The notes: generated by a model from the letters alone, not told the origin. Counted from the stretch's first letter, positions 1-26,765 are shown. The stretch is DNA of 44,434 bases from Paulinella micropora (GCA_009731375.1 BJOX01000054.1:251699-296132); one strand, 5' to 3'. Numbers and translations are program-made.

Positions 1-14879
<14,879 letters not shown>

Positions 14880-14927
14880 CCATTCATTGCAGCAGGAATG
14901 TACAATAACACAAAAACAAATACAAGA

Positions 14928-15792
14928 TGTATTACTAGAGGTAATAGGGAGTTTTTTTTCCCCAAAAACAGAACAGCAACGCCAACAAAGGTACAACACC
15001 AGACCCACGCCTTCCACCTATGTCATCATACACAGACAACAGAGTAAGAACGGCGACAATCAAGGGTATGCTTAGCATGTATCAATCTCAATCCACAAAT
15101 AATGAGGTTTTAGAGCAAGCTGTCTATCAACTTCTTTTGAGTGCAGATATCCGAAATCGATTTTTAAAAAATCGTTAAGGCAATTGTCATCAAGTTCTCC
15201 CCAAACTTGGGAAAAAATTCAACAACGGTTTTGTCACAAGGACAAACGCATCTACACAAACTTTCGTGATATTCTTATCCAGTCTAACTTTAACTCAACA
15301 CATAGCTTGCCACCAGTACCTTTAAAAGGCTACTATGGCAGTAATCCTGCCTTCCTTTTACTACAACCGGCTCACAGGTAGACAAGCTCAAACAATATTT
15401 CAATTACTTTAGTTTTAATAACGACCTTCGTGAAGTTAGTGTGACAGTTATAACTAGCTTTCCACAACTTCTTTATGAATGGTCTTCCACGACTAGCAAG
15501 GTCAAAAACAGTACTACCGGTTCAGGTCAAATAACAATTTTATACTGATCAAACCGAGACACCATTTTCAAATACTTCATAAAAATAAGTGAGCAGTTAG
15601 ACTTTCAAGTTACTAATTTTTCAATAAAAGGCAAGAGGTGACCAGCTGTCCAAGTTGACAGCCTGATCCTCTGACTACTACTGTAAATTCAAAGTAGTAA
15701 TATTAAACCAAATACAATGAATGCGTCTAGATAAGTGTATTACTAGAGGTAATGAGGATTTTTTTGTCCAAAAATAGAACAGCAACGCCAAC
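14928..15792. repeat. Direct repeat pair flanking ~750 bp downstream of the host gene
   Basis: 14928-14986 and 15736-15792 share TGTATTACTAGAGGTAAT, a T run, and AGAACAGCAACGCCAAC. They could be ends of a small decayed insertion or a local duplication. The interval holds no intact gene. Confidence 0.6.
14966..15178 (+). pseudogene. Orphan ORF fragment downstream of the host gene
   Basis: An open frame after CCAAAAACAG reads through LPPMSSYTDN and ends RNRFLKNR at TAA 15176-15178. A neighbouring frame from 15184 stays open to 15381 (SSSPQTWEKIQQRF and on). Together they look like a decayed coding fragment, perhaps of a retroelement, but I recognise no family. Confidence 0.3.
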
Positions 15793-16670
15793 AGCAACTT
15801 TAGTCTACTAATATTAAACCGTACCATTTTCAAACTCGAAAAACTCACATAATTAAAAAGAGATATATTAATATTAATCTTAACTAGTACTGTGACTCGT
15901 GCCTCACTCCACGAGTCCGGCTTTTGAAATCACCATTTACCATTTCAGAATCAACTTTTTGAAACTCCTGAAAGAGTTAAACGCTTGCTTTGAAAGTTTC
16001 GCAGAGATCCCGGTTGAAAGTTACACCTCAGTCCCATCCACAGTACCGGTCCTCTGAGGATCACTACCGTCCGAGTCACCGTGGAGTTGATTGCCTTAAA
16101 TTAGTTTGATAATTCTATGATTCTTTCAGCTAATAAACTTTCAGCAATGATGAGTGTGATGTCACGAAGTTGCGTTACTACGTGACTTGAGCACTTTCAG
16201 AATCATTGTCACTGTCATTATCCGATGGCATCATGATATTAATATCATAGTAATACATAGTCAATTTTATGTTGTAGTAGTTTGAAGCCTAAGACTCTGA
16301 GCGGTTTTGCAGTGCTCAAAAGTCACGTAGTATCTAATAACTCAAGACCGTCACTTGAACTTATGATGAAGCCGGAGCAGTCGGGTGAGCCAAAGACTCA
16401 GGTGCTCAGCTCAGTTCCTATTCGTAAGTTTTGAAGCAGGCTGACTCGATGATGATAGACCGCGGGAACGACACTGCCGCTGAGCGGCAGGTCACTGCCG
16501 CAGTCAGTCTCAGCAGCCGCTGCTCACTCAATGTGACAGTAACTTGCCACCGATTTATTAATAATTATTCAGTGTGCGGCACCGTCCCGGCGGCTGAGCA
16601 GGCCCGGGGCCTCGTCAGACTGATGCCGCCGCGCCTGGCAGTGGCAACCTGGCCCGGCATGGAGAGATTC
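15793..16670. other. Intergenic sequence without recognised feature
   Basis: AT-rich to about 16430, then more GC-rich with GCCGCTGAGCGGC-type short palindromes. Both strands were scanned and no gene, repeat family or RNA is supported. It is the left flank of the copia LTR. Confidence 0.6.
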
Positions 16671-16878
16671 TGTTAGACTATCTTAATAAACCGGAGTCAA
16701 AGCTAAGCTGTTATTGCCAGGCTATCGTATGCAGTATAAACTTTATTAGAAGAACGCGCCAAGGCAAAGAGCGGGAACGTATTAGGCCGGACACACGTAA
16801 TGGCTCTAACGACACGCATTACATATGCCGGCCCGTACTGTCCACCGAATTAATATATTGTATTAATATGGTCTAACA
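16671..16878 (-). repeat. Copia-type LTR (3' LTR), 208 bp
   Basis: Read on the minus strand it begins TGTTAGAC and ends GTCTAACA, a perfect 8-bp terminal inverted repeat with canonical TG...CA ends. It has an internal AATAAAG and is preceded by a purine tract. I found no second copy in the window, so target duplication and age cannot be judged. Confidence 0.75.
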
Positions 16879-16886
16879 CTCCCCCT
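16879..16886 (-). other. Polypurine tract of the copia element
   Basis: The plus strand reads CTCCCCCT, i.e. AGGGGGAG on the minus strand, directly adjoining the LTR start. This is the expected position and composition of the plus-strand primer. Confidence 0.65.
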
Positions 16887-17896
16887 GGAGCAAGGTTAAT
16901 TACCGAATTAACTGCAGGTCCTATTAACTATTCTGTGAAAATTATAAAACACAGACTCAAAACATACTCACTCTTGCCCTCACTCTCTCCAAGAGATAAT
17001 GTCGGTGGCTACCCAACTTGCTGGGGAGAGTGTATATCAGTTAGACTACACACAGGGCAGCGCCCCCCAGTCAAGTCAGGCCTAATCGACGAGAAGAAGA
17101 TTATGGCCTACCCACACCTTATCCTCTGTTGTGAGTGGTAGTAAGGTGAATATGTAATACAGGCATAGCATAAACAAGTTACATATATAACATCGTTATA
17201 TGCGGTATACAAGATGATCCGAATATACTGATAATATATGAAGTGAACCTGATTGTACTAGCTAATGAGATGAGACCTATCTTAACTATTAATTATTTTA
17301 CTACTCGGTAATATGGATTAAATAATTTGTCAGCGCTTCCCGTAGAGGGGTATCAATGAGTGACAAAAGTAATATGATATGTAGGACAAATACAAATATC
17401 TGTGATTATTGGCTGGTCTGTTACAGTCATAGGCTGGCTCCCGAGGCCTTTCAAGACATACAAGATTGTAGTCTGATAAATCGCCCTCCGACCAGCAAAC
17501 TATGACCTCCAACTTAGCCTCTTAGTTGTTTGTATGTATATAAGTGTAATAATATGAAGCGATCACGCAAAGAGGGGGAGCCACGAACGCGCGAGAGGAT
17601 ATCATGGGTTGAAAATGGCGCGTTGTTTCAGAGAGAGCAAAAAGGGCGATAAGACGCCAAAGTCCAGACTACGCTCTCATCCTCCGGCCCGCCGCTAGCC
17701 AAACGAACTACCTGTGAGAGTAATAGGGGGGCAAGTATTTGGAAATGAGGGTCCTCTGGTTGGCGCTGATCCACCCTTTGTCCCTAGCTTCCAGCCAACT
17801 GGCTCCCTAAGACAATGGGTAGGTGCGTATGCGGAAAATTAATAACTATATACCGAGGTTGTAACGTGTTCAGAGAAGTAAATCTTTTTGGGAGAT
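16887..17896 (-). other. 3' noncoding part of the copia element
   Basis: About 1 kb between the pol stop and the polypurine tract. No ORF over 70 codons with recognisable content. Long for a copia element, so it may include a secondary insertion. Confidence 0.5.
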
Positions 17897-20880
17897 TCAA
17901 TAAGCAGATTGATCGGGTTTCATCGCAATACGAGCTCGACCTCCCTCTCGCAAGACGGAAACTCTCTTGGCCATATACATAAATTTTTCAACCGTGAAAT
18001 GTATTTCGGTAAATATGTTCGCGATATTTTCCTTGGTTGGTACTCTAAATAATTTGACTATTCCGTCCTTAACGAGTTTTGCGAGAATATGATACCTTAC
18101 CTCATATGTTTGGCACGGGCTTCCCCTAACCCCCTCTCGGACAACAATACCGTCCCTTCATTATCTTCGAAGAGGGGGCGTGGGGCCTTTTAGGTTGATC
18201 CCAATATCCCTTAGAGATTGCAATATCGCGAGGAGTTCTCTTACTGCCTCGTTAGCCGACACCGTTTCGGATTCCAACGTGGATTGAGCTATTACCGATT
18301 GCAGTTTTGAGAACCATGCCACCGGGGTCCCATTGAATAAGTAAACATACCCGGACCGAGATTTTCGGGAAACTTTATCTCCTGCAAAATCGGAGTCCAC
18401 AAACCCTACCAACGGATTTTCCGAGATTATCCTATCGACATTAGCGATGATTGGTACACTGAAAGCTTCCATTCCAGGCTTCTCTGTGAATTCGTTCATT
18501 GCATTGGCCGCAGCGCATGACCCATGGTTAGATTTCCAGTCTTTGGGGGTTTTGGGGACGGAGAAACAAGATTCTAATAGTTTCCTAAGATTCTTGTCTC
18601 CCCTCCGGAAAAACAGCGCCCTTGGTGTTAATAACCACAAGAACATGCGGTACGCCATCGCATATGATGTGTCAGGATTGGGGACTTGGGATTTAGTCGC
18701 AATACTCAACGGGCAAATTAGGAGGGCCTCGTGTGCAAGGCTAAAAAGATAAGCATGCCTATTAGGCACCTTAGGTCATACTTCAATAGCCGGTGGTCTT
18801 TCTTGAGAGATGCGGGATTTTCAGATGTGAATGGGGTTTTAGCAGGTACTTCGTTCATATATCCTAGTTCGTTCAAGATGAGAAGTTCGTATTTGCGTTG
18901 ATGTAACACAATACCTTTCTCAGTTTGAACAATCTGAATATTCTTGAACTCTGTGGCTTTACCCAGATCTTTGCACCTGAAACCCTTTTTCTCAAAGTGC
19001 GCGACTAACTTAAGGTGTTCAGACCTAGTTGCCGCGTGGCATCCGTCATCGACGTGGAAGGATAAGAGTTGTGTGGTTTTGAGGCTGCTCCCATGTCGTA
19101 TGAAGGAAGCTCTATCGAGCGTAAAGGTTTTGAACTTAAGTTCACCCGTGAGTTCCCCATACAACATATCGTACCACAACCGACCAGATTCCGGGTGGCC
19201 GTATAAGGCCTTTTTCAAAAGCCAAACGTAATCCTCCAATTGGAATTCGGGCGGTGGCCTTACGTAAATGTTGTACGGGATTTTGGCGTGTAGATAGGCC
19301 GTGGTAAAATCAATCAGCCATAAGTCGATCCCAAAGCATGCGGCGTAAGCTATCATGAGCAAAATTGTCCGATGTTGAGCAGTGGGGGAGTAAGTCTTTT
19401 TAGAGTCATACTGGGTGTATGCCTTCAAAAGGTCTCAACGTAATTCGGGCTTTATGAAACTCATCTAGCGTACCCTGTTGCTTGACGGTGTCTATCCATT
19501 TTACCGGAATGATTGGTGTCCCGGACATTCTAGCTTCCTTTTCCTTGCGCCAAACAAAAGCCTTAAGTTCTTTCAGCTGCTCGAACTCCTTCTGCCGAGC
19601 TTGCTTATGGTCTTTTGGTTTTTGTATCACCGTGAATTCCGGAAAATTTTCATTGTTCCGCACGTTCTTCTCGGGCGCATGCCGTGACATATGCGCTCCT
19701 TGTCCTTCCCGAGATGACGTTCTCCCCGGAAATTTTGCCTTGTTCATGCGATCTCCAATTAGAGCTGTGTTCAGCCCGTTGCTCAGCCAACCTCAAATGG
19801 GGGCGATCCGGATGATAGACCCCCGGCTGGGGAAGTGTCTCCCCCAGTCGGAGATATCTCCGCCGCAATCTCCCCCCGGAACATTACCTTGGGGTTCGGA
19901 AGGGGGCAAGTGCCATTTCACCGAAAACATCTCTTCAGAGGTATTGGTCTCTGCTAGAGACTTGGATGCTTCCCTTTTCCCGAATTTCCAGACATCGAAC
20001 GCGACATCGAACATTACCGTGTATTTTCCTTGCGACCGGATCATACACCCGATAATATCCGGTATTCCGTTCGTACCCGAGAAATATTACTCTCTTTCCC
20101 CTTTCTCCTTTCCCCCTCTTAGCGTCCACTTTCATAAACGCCATACACCCGATGGGCCTGAGGTGATGGAGCATGGGTTTACGTTTGTGGATTACTTCGT
20201 AGGGGGATTTCCCTTTGAAGGGTCCATGAGCTATGGAGTTGCAGCTTTCTCTGCTTCCACCCACATAGAGGGTGGAAGTTCGGCGTCGCTAAGGATAGCT
20301 CTGGCGGGCCCAGCATGGGTTTGGTGGGACCTCTCTACCTTAGCGACAACCTGTTTCTCCCCTGTCGGGGCCTCGAGAAAGACTGGCTGATTCACGTCAA
20401 CCCACTCTTTGAACTCTGTATACATCCCGTACTCTTGGTCGCAAGTAATAAACTTAACTTCTTTCCTGAATGTCTCTCAAAGAAGGCGGTAGCTTGGAGA
20501 AAACAAGGAAAAAATTCATTGTTGTGACGCAAATAGTAATCGAGTTCAAAGTTGGATGCTAAGCACTTAACGGTAAATTTATATCTCTTACCGTCCCATG
20601 ATTTCGTATTCCACCAACCCTGGGTATCCATGGAAAGGTGGATACCGGGTCGGTGCTCTACGATATGATGGTTCTTTTTGAAGTGTTATGTCTTTTTGAT
20701 CTTATTCCGCAAACACCACTCACACTTCATTATTCGTTCTCTCCACTCTCTCCCCACTATCTTTACTCCCATTTACTTAGCCATTCTCTCCATGGCTTTT
20801 ACCCCTCTGTGCTTACACATGCGGTGAAATACAGTGGCGTGTATGTTTTTATGTTAGTGGGGACGGACAACAGGACACAG
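17897..20880 (-). pseudogene. Degenerate Ty1/copia pol: integrase, reverse transcriptase, RNase H
   Basis: In order on the minus strand: integrase Cys pair (CEWC, near 20690), first core Asp in HLSMDTQG (~20630), second in TCDQEYG (~20440), Glu-region VERSHQTHA (~20340), then PYEVIHKRKP and FLGYERNTG. RT begins at VKWIDTVK (~19500), with LIDFTTAYLHA, LYGHPESGRLWYD and FHVDDGC (19036-19059; His replaces the usual Tyr of YVDD). RNase H follows: VGFVDSDFAGDK, SRSGYVYLFNG and KENIANIFTE, ending at TGA 17897-17899. At least seven frame changes or stops interrupt it (near 18110, 18178, 18750, 19415, 19760, 20245, 20465, 20670), so it cannot encode an active polyprotein. RNase H continues below the long frame at 18161. 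Confidence 0.9.
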
Positions 20881-21998
20881 CACTCTGTCATCCTCCTGCC
20901 TTGCTCTCTCACCTCTCTCTGTGTCTATTTCAGTAGAGTAAGGTACATAGGCACGAGACACATCTTATTGCCAACCACACACACAAGGAGACGAAGAACA
21001 GTATATGTCGTCATGATATACATGTTGGCCTTTTGAGAAAGGTGAGAGGACACTCGTCAAGCTCGTTCCCCCGAGTCCGATGAATCATCGGGCTCGGGAG
21101 CCTCACTTGTTTCAGTAGGGGGGGTGAGTTGGGTGTTTGTTTCCGTTTTGAGGGGAGGCTGTGCGGTGGGCTTATACCACTCATTGGGGTTGAGGGGTTT
21201 GGTCCCTGGGGCATCGAAAACCGTGAGGTTGTTAGGTAGAGCTCTCCCCCTAGCTACTATCTGTTTCTCCTCAATTCTGATAGGTTTGTCTAGGACTATG
21301 ACCTGATTGTTTTGATGCACAACGGCGAGCCCTTTTCGCACCCATGCCGAGGTTGAGACACAAGCCCATACTTTAAATGTGGGTTGTAGGTGGTGTGCGA
21401 ATCAAATACACAGACTTCATCCCCATGAGAGCCTGAGAGGTTCATTTGAACCTTGCCTTTATACTCTGAACTTCTGCGGGGCTCTCACAAGTTTGACGAA
21501 TGTGCCTTTGACGGGTGACTGTGTTTCGCTTGCTCACTGTCATCTACCCACACAATACTACTAGCTTTAATGTCGCGGTCTGTCTCATTTCCCATCAGCA
21601 TAACAGCGCATTCAGCATGTGTGTTGTCTTGTGTTGCCGTGTTTGTGCTTTGTGTGTTGGTGGTGGTGTCGTCGGTCTGAGAACTATCCGTCTCATCCTC
21701 TACCGGGGGTGTCTTACCCCCCCAACACAGCTTCAAGTTCCTCTATTTCCTTCAACATGTAAGGAACAGAAGCGACAATCCCACGTGCAAATGGGTCTTC
21801 GTGTTTGGTAGCCATAGTTATTATGCAGTCATGTATCGCATAATACACCTCAGTGTAAAACTCATCGTACTCCCCTCTTCGTTACGATCTGTCCGTCTTT
21901 CACTGTTCTATTCTTAAACCCTTGGGCGAGGGCATTGAGGAGTCGTTGCAACTCTTCAATGGGGGGAAGTCCCCCACTGCCCAACGCCTGTTTACCCT
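20881..21998 (-). pseudogene. Possible copia protease/gag-pre-integrase remnant
   Basis: Minus-strand pieces include IKASSIVWVDDSEQAKH (near 21540) and VFDSHTTYNPH (near 21400), followed by AVVHQNNQVIVLDKP. Their order and the WxxDS pattern resemble a copia aspartic protease region, but the DSG core is not intact. A Pro/Thr-rich stretch near 21150 looks like a linker. 20700-21000 is T/C-rich with only a weak match to the zinc-binding part of integrase. Confidence 0.4.
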
Positions 21999-22745
21999 CT
22001 ACCGCCCTACTTTCCTCTGTTCGGAGGTCATAGGAACGGTTGGTTGGCTGTTTGGGGTTTCTCCCGGCTCTCTTTCAGGTGGGACAGACACAACACGAGA
22101 CACAGAGTGTGCATGAGTCAACAATGCAGACGTCACAGATGCGTTATGTGGTACAAGGGGTGCCGACAACACACTTAAGGACTGTGCTTGGGGTGTGGGT
22201 TGTGCATGAGATGGGGACAGCACCGAGGTAAGAGGCACGAACTGTCCTATCCCTACACCTACTCCCTCTACTCCCCCTACTCCCATCTCTCTGCTACGTA
22301 TGTTCTGTGTAGTAGTGGTCGGTGTAGTGGTAGTAGTATGTAATGGAGCAGGGTTAGGTGAGGGACGAGTCATTATGTGCTGTCTCCATAGGGAGATTTT
22401 AGTGAATAAGGTGGCAGGTCCAATAGTAAGAGTATCGTAAGGAGGTAGAAGACCTAAGTTCAATTTCTCCCTATACTTCGCTAGTATTTCCCCCCTCTTT
22501 CTCTCTTGATCAAGGTGCTTGCCACAGAAGTCATGCTCTACTAGCCTAGCTGCACACTCTCCTCCCTTTGCCCCTTTTCTCGCTGCCCCCAAACTCCACG
22601 AGCACCGAATACCAGTGTCAGGCACTGTCGCCTCGCACTGCTTACTACTAGTGACATGACAACTACTCTTACGTATCGGTTTGCCGTGGAGGTTGAGGGG
22701 TGGGCCACCTACCTCACGAATGTGTATGGGATGCAGCCCTTTCAC
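21999..22745 (-). CDS. Cys/His-motif protein segment of the copia internal region
   Basis: A 248-codon frame. Near its start: QCEATVPDTGIRCSW, then CAARLVEHDFCGKH, a spaced C...C...C...CxxH pattern like small zinc-binding modules of the type C-x-A-x(5)-G-x-x-C...YCxxH. The rest is Thr/Pro/Ser-rich and low complexity. The upstream frame continues into it after a shift near 22750. Probably part of an extended Gag-like protein rather than a host gene. Confidence 0.45.
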   Translation of the reverse strand: MKGLHPIHIREVGGPPLNLHGKPIRKSSCHVTSSKQCEATVPDTGIRCSWSLGAARKGAKGGECAARLVEHDFCGKHLDQERKRGEILAKYREKLNLGLLPPYDTLTIGPATLFTKISLWRQHIMTRPSPNPAPLHTTTTTPTTTTQNIRSREMGVGGVEGVGVGIGQFVPLTSVLSPSHAQPTPQAQSLSVLSAPLVPHNASVTSALLTHAHSVSRVVSVPPEREPGETPNSQPTVPMTSEQRKVGR

Positions 22746-22753
22746 GAGTATTT

Positions 22754-23257
22754 TTACGTAACCCGCCCTGGTACGTCTGAGTGCCCACTTCTCTTCCAGT
22801 GTATGATCTGGTTAAGAGGAGTGGGGTCACCAGCCATATCAAGGGACGTAAAAAAGTTGTGTTCGTGAAGGGGTGGGATAGTGGGGCGAGTGTGTGTGGA
22901 GGCGTTTTGAATAGATGATGCATGCTTGTCCTCATCTCCCCCTCGCACACCACTCTCCCGCTCACCCTCACCTCTATCTTCCGCGCCAGGTGGCACAAAT
23001 GCGTGTGACAAAAGTGGTGTGTGGGGTGTAGATGAGTGGGGGGGTTCGTGTGTTTCGTTGTCTCCCTCTTCTTCCTCTCCCTCTCTTCTCATCATCATGA
23101 TAGCCATATGATGGATGTACCCCACCTCGTCTTCTGACTCTGAGTCTGACTTAGAAGAAGGCTCAAGGTTGTCTGGTACACTTGGGTCTTCTTCTTCGTC
23201 ACTCTCTGAAGAAGAAGAAGAGGAAGAGGAAGGGGACTCAGCATTCAAGCTTATCAT
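22754..23257 (-). pseudogene. Ser/Glu/Asp-rich segment between gag knuckles and Cys/His module
   Basis: Begins MISLNAESPSSSSSS then runs of Glu and Asp. It continues the zinc-knuckle frame after a frameshift near 23260 (the Lys/Arg-rich end of that frame leads in). Low complexity, no domain. Confidence 0.4.
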
Positions 23258-23286
23258 CTTCTTCTTCTTAATGAAATCAGATGCCT

Positions 23287-23760
23287 TCAGCTTTCTTCTC
23301 TCTTTGCTGCTCTCCTGCTTCTTCTTCTTCTTCTTACTTCTTGTCTCCTCTCTCTTGTCCTGTCTGTCTTCTCCGACTGCCTGTCCTTATCCCTCTCTCT
23401 CACTTGTCCTTTATCAGACACTCTAGCTCGTCTTCTAAGAGGACATCTTAAGGGACCGTGTCCATCGTTAGGGCAGTCAGTCAGTTGACATTTACCAAGA
23501 CAGAAAGCAATCCTATGGTCGGGGGAGAGGCAGTTCCAACACAAGCCTTCCTCTCCCCCTCCTTGAGTGCTAGTTCTTGTTTGAGGTAGTTCGGGGTTCC
23601 TTTTGCTCTTAGCTGCCCCTACCAAATTGATAGTGATAGGATCAGACTTAGAGCTTCCGGAACAGTATAGCTTACGTAACTTGCCCTGAGAGACATGACC
23701 TTGAGCGAGTTGCTCTATCACCTTTAAGAACTCCTCAAGGTTGGGTCTCTGATGGGGGAG
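23287..23760 (-). pseudogene. Copia gag C-terminal part with two zinc knuckles
   Basis: CWNCLSPDHRIAFC fits CX2CX4HX4C exactly. A second, CQLTDCPNDGHGPLRC (CX4CX4HX4C), follows 3 residues later. A basic Arg/Lys tail follows. It joins the N-terminal gag frame by a one-base shift in a C run near 23755. Confidence 0.75.
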
Positions 23761-24575
23761 TAAAGCTTGCCAGGTGTTTTGATGGTAAAGGGTTGCATGT
23801 GTTTGAGCTTCCTCATGATCATATCGGTTTTCATGATCTCAGGAATGACTCCCATCGACTTTTCCTGCTTCTTCAAAAGGGTAGTGTAGTTAGCTAGCCA
23901 TGCACTCACCTCACTGGGTTCCTTTGGGTAAGAGTGATAGACTGCTTCTTGGTCCTCTTCAAACTTTATGAGGTCCAGCCCCCCATAATATTCCTTGAGT
24001 GCCAAGAAGCAGACTACCCCATCGGTTCCCCCTTGTCTCATAATAGCTATCACTTTCCTATCATGAGCGCAAGATTGAAGTAAGAAAGCATATAGGAGCC
24101 TATTCAACCTTGCTTTCTTTGCTTTTCTCTGTTGCTCATAATACTGTTCACTAAATCTTAATGCAAATAGCGGCTTGGACTTGTTCCTCCCAGTCGCCAT
24201 TGGCATCTCAGATTTTTGTTCAGTTGGTATGATGGCTGGCGGTTGTGCAGATGCATCTTCACTCTCCTCTTTCTTAACCTTAGCTTCCTCTTTCTTACCC
24301 TTAGCTTCTGCTTCTTCTTGCTCGCCTATTCCTTCTTCTTCCTCTCCTTGTGGTGATTTAAAGGGTGCATTGATAGGGGAGTCAGGAGGAATATAGGCAG
24401 ATAGGGGTTTTGCTAAGGTGTGAGTCTGGAAACCCGGTATCAATGATAGGATTTCTGGGTGCGTGACACCTATTATAGATATAAAGGTGTATTCCCACAG
24501 CTCCCATTCTTTCCCATGATCGTACTTAGGCGTTTCCAGCCTCATTTTGACTAGGTCAGAGTTATAAGATGCCAT
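23724..24575 (-). CDS. Copia-type Gag N-terminal part
   Basis: ATG at 24575. An N-terminal helix-rich region (KYDHGKEWELWEYTF) resembles the UBN2/retrotran_gag class, followed by an acidic Glu/Lys linker (residues ~75-115) and a C-terminal Gag half with AVYHSYPKEPSEVSAWLANY. The linker has Glu-rich repeats. It would bind element RNA and form particles. The frame then shifts into the knuckle frame. Confidence 0.7.
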   Translation of the reverse strand: MASYNSDLVKMRLETPKYDHGKEWELWEYTFISIIGVTHPEILSLIPGFQTHTLAKPLSAYIPPDSPINAPFKSPQGEEEEGIGEQEEAEAKGKKEEAKVKKEESEDASAQPPAIIPTEQKSEMPMATGRNKSKPLFALRFSEQYYEQQRKAKKARLNRLLYAFLLQSCAHDRKVIAIMRQGGTDGVVCFLALKEYYGGLDLIKFEEDQEAVYHSYPKEPSEVSAWLANYTTLLKKQEKSMGVIPEIMKTDMIMRKLKHMQPFTIKTPGKLYSPIRDPTLRSS

Positions 24576-25079
24576 GTTAGCGTTTCGAAGGCGGAAGGTA
24601 GGAGAAAACCTCGACTACCAGATTTGCTCGCACTATTTCTAGTGAAGCTAGATTAGTAAGGGTTTGTTTTACATTAAAATATATGTAATTCAATTTAGTT
24701 CATGCAAATTTAAAAGTATTGACTCACATTGCAATTCGAATTCAAACTTAAACATGATGTCACGAAGTATATTATCAACGATTACTGCAAAGTGTTTTAC
24801 ATTTCTGGCACTGAGTTGACATGGATTTCTATTAATTTAGTTGATCAATTTAAATATCTTTGTCATATTTTTTTAAACTCAAATTTGTAACAGTCATATC
24901 AATTCGTCATATGCTGGAGTGATGGTGTGGTGGCGGAAATGGTGATGCTTATCACCTCAAATGTTTTTTGGCCTTCTTTTTTTGTTCTATTTATTGTTTG
25001 GATGTTGTTTTCTGTTGCGCATGCATGGCTTTAGTTTTTGTGGTTAAGGAGAGAATGGATGTGATCTGTTCGTTGTCGT
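24576..25079 (-). other. Presumed copia leader and unassigned AT-rich sequence
   Basis: A minus-strand TGGTAGTCGAGG near 24615 could be a primer-binding site, but no LTR end matching 16671-16878 precedes it. The rest has no feature I can support. The 5' LTR is missing, diverged, or replaced by the trinucleotide array. Confidence 0.35.
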
Positions 25080-25570
<491 letters not shown>

Positions 25571-25691
25571 AGCAGTTACAAGAGGTATCTAGAGTTTCCC
25601 TGTGATTACAGGTATTTGCCTGAATAACTCATAGATGACCAGGCACATATATAATTACCTGGTTTCCATTTTTGTCCGTTGACCAAGCAGA
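25571..25691. other. Unique flank left of the gypsy insertion
   Basis: About 120 bp of nonrepetitive sequence between the GTA array and the target-site duplication; no gene seen. Confidence 0.6.
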
Positions 25692-25695
25692 GATG

Positions 25696-25924
25696 TGTAA
25701 TGCCCCCAACGATAGCTCGTAAAAAGTCGGTAATACAACCAAACACAGTCCTCAAGAATGAGAATGATGTCTCGTTGTATTAGCTCAGTGAAGCCAAAAA
25801 GGAAAACCGGCGGCAACCAGGAATAAAATGGCATCAGGTCCAATCCGGACAAATAATACTGAAAAACAAGCTGGTGCACCTGTCACCAGGAAAAGGTATT
25901 TTTTACCGGGGGGTGATGCCTACA
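25696..25924 (-). repeat. Gypsy 3' LTR, 229 bp
   Basis: Minus strand starts TGTAGGCATCACC and ends GGGGGCATTACA. It differs from the other LTR only by missing 4 bp (near 25835) and 8 bp (between two CCGG copies near 25908). Flanked on the outside by GATG. Confidence 0.95.
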
Positions 25925-25936
25925 GTACCCCCTCCC
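25925..25936 (-). other. Gypsy polypurine tract
   Basis: The plus strand reads GTACCCCCTCCC, i.e. GGGAGGGGGTAC on the minus strand, immediately before the 3' LTR. Confidence 0.75.
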
Positions 25937-26765
25937 GATTTTATGACAAAACGGAAATAGCATTTTCGTCATACACCTTCTGATTTCTTTCTGCAAATAG
26001 TATGCGCTATGGAGTCGTGCCACACAGCGCATTGACCCACGGATAGACGCTAAAAGACAATAAATATATCCTCATACGGCACGTCAAAGCGGATTCTCTA
26101 GCCTTTCTTGTAAATTTTGAACTCCTTCCCCTCAATTTCTTTTTTTTCTTTTTTTTCTGCAGTATGTCAAGAACAAACGTACAATTAATAAAAAAAATAC
26201 AAGCAACGTGCTGTAGTATGATTCCCCTTTGATCTCCTTCTTCTTCTTATCATTATCATTATTATTATTATTATTCACAGGGAGATCGTAAGTACATTGT
26301 CTTTTTTAATGACATACCCTTGTATAAGGAGGATATCCTATGATATAGTATTAGGGGGCCAGTCCTAATAGCTATATCCGAAGTCGAGGTGTATGTACCC
26401 GACCCTGCGATATACCGACACAAGTAGAGATTGACCGTGCTCAGGTACGACAGTATATAATCTATCGTAAAAAATAATTTAATGAAAGTTTCAGAGAACA
26501 TTTCATTTTCGAGAACATCATCCCAGGACTTGGAAAGGGTCATACCCGGGAACACCATCGCTCAATACACTAGCGATCCCCGTATACGGTGTAGTATCAT
26601 CGTCGATCGACCTTTCGCACTCGTATGTTGCGATCGAATGCCAAGTTATATCACTGAGTCTTTTTAATATTCATATTGATAACTGATGATGCATGATCAA
26701 ATCATGATACGCCGTGGGCAATCAATCAGTTTATTTGAGACGCATAAAGAAAAATAGTTTCTTTG
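25937..26765 (-). other. Gypsy 3' noncoding region
   Basis: About 830 bp between pol and the purine tract, with T-rich runs and an ATT array near 26251-26275. The 95-codon open frame at 26271-26558 has no recognisable content. Confidence 0.6.

Noticed and set aside
17330-17512. 60-codon minus-strand ORF left of copia pol
   Set aside because: No motif and no continuation of RNase H; lies in the 3' noncoding part.
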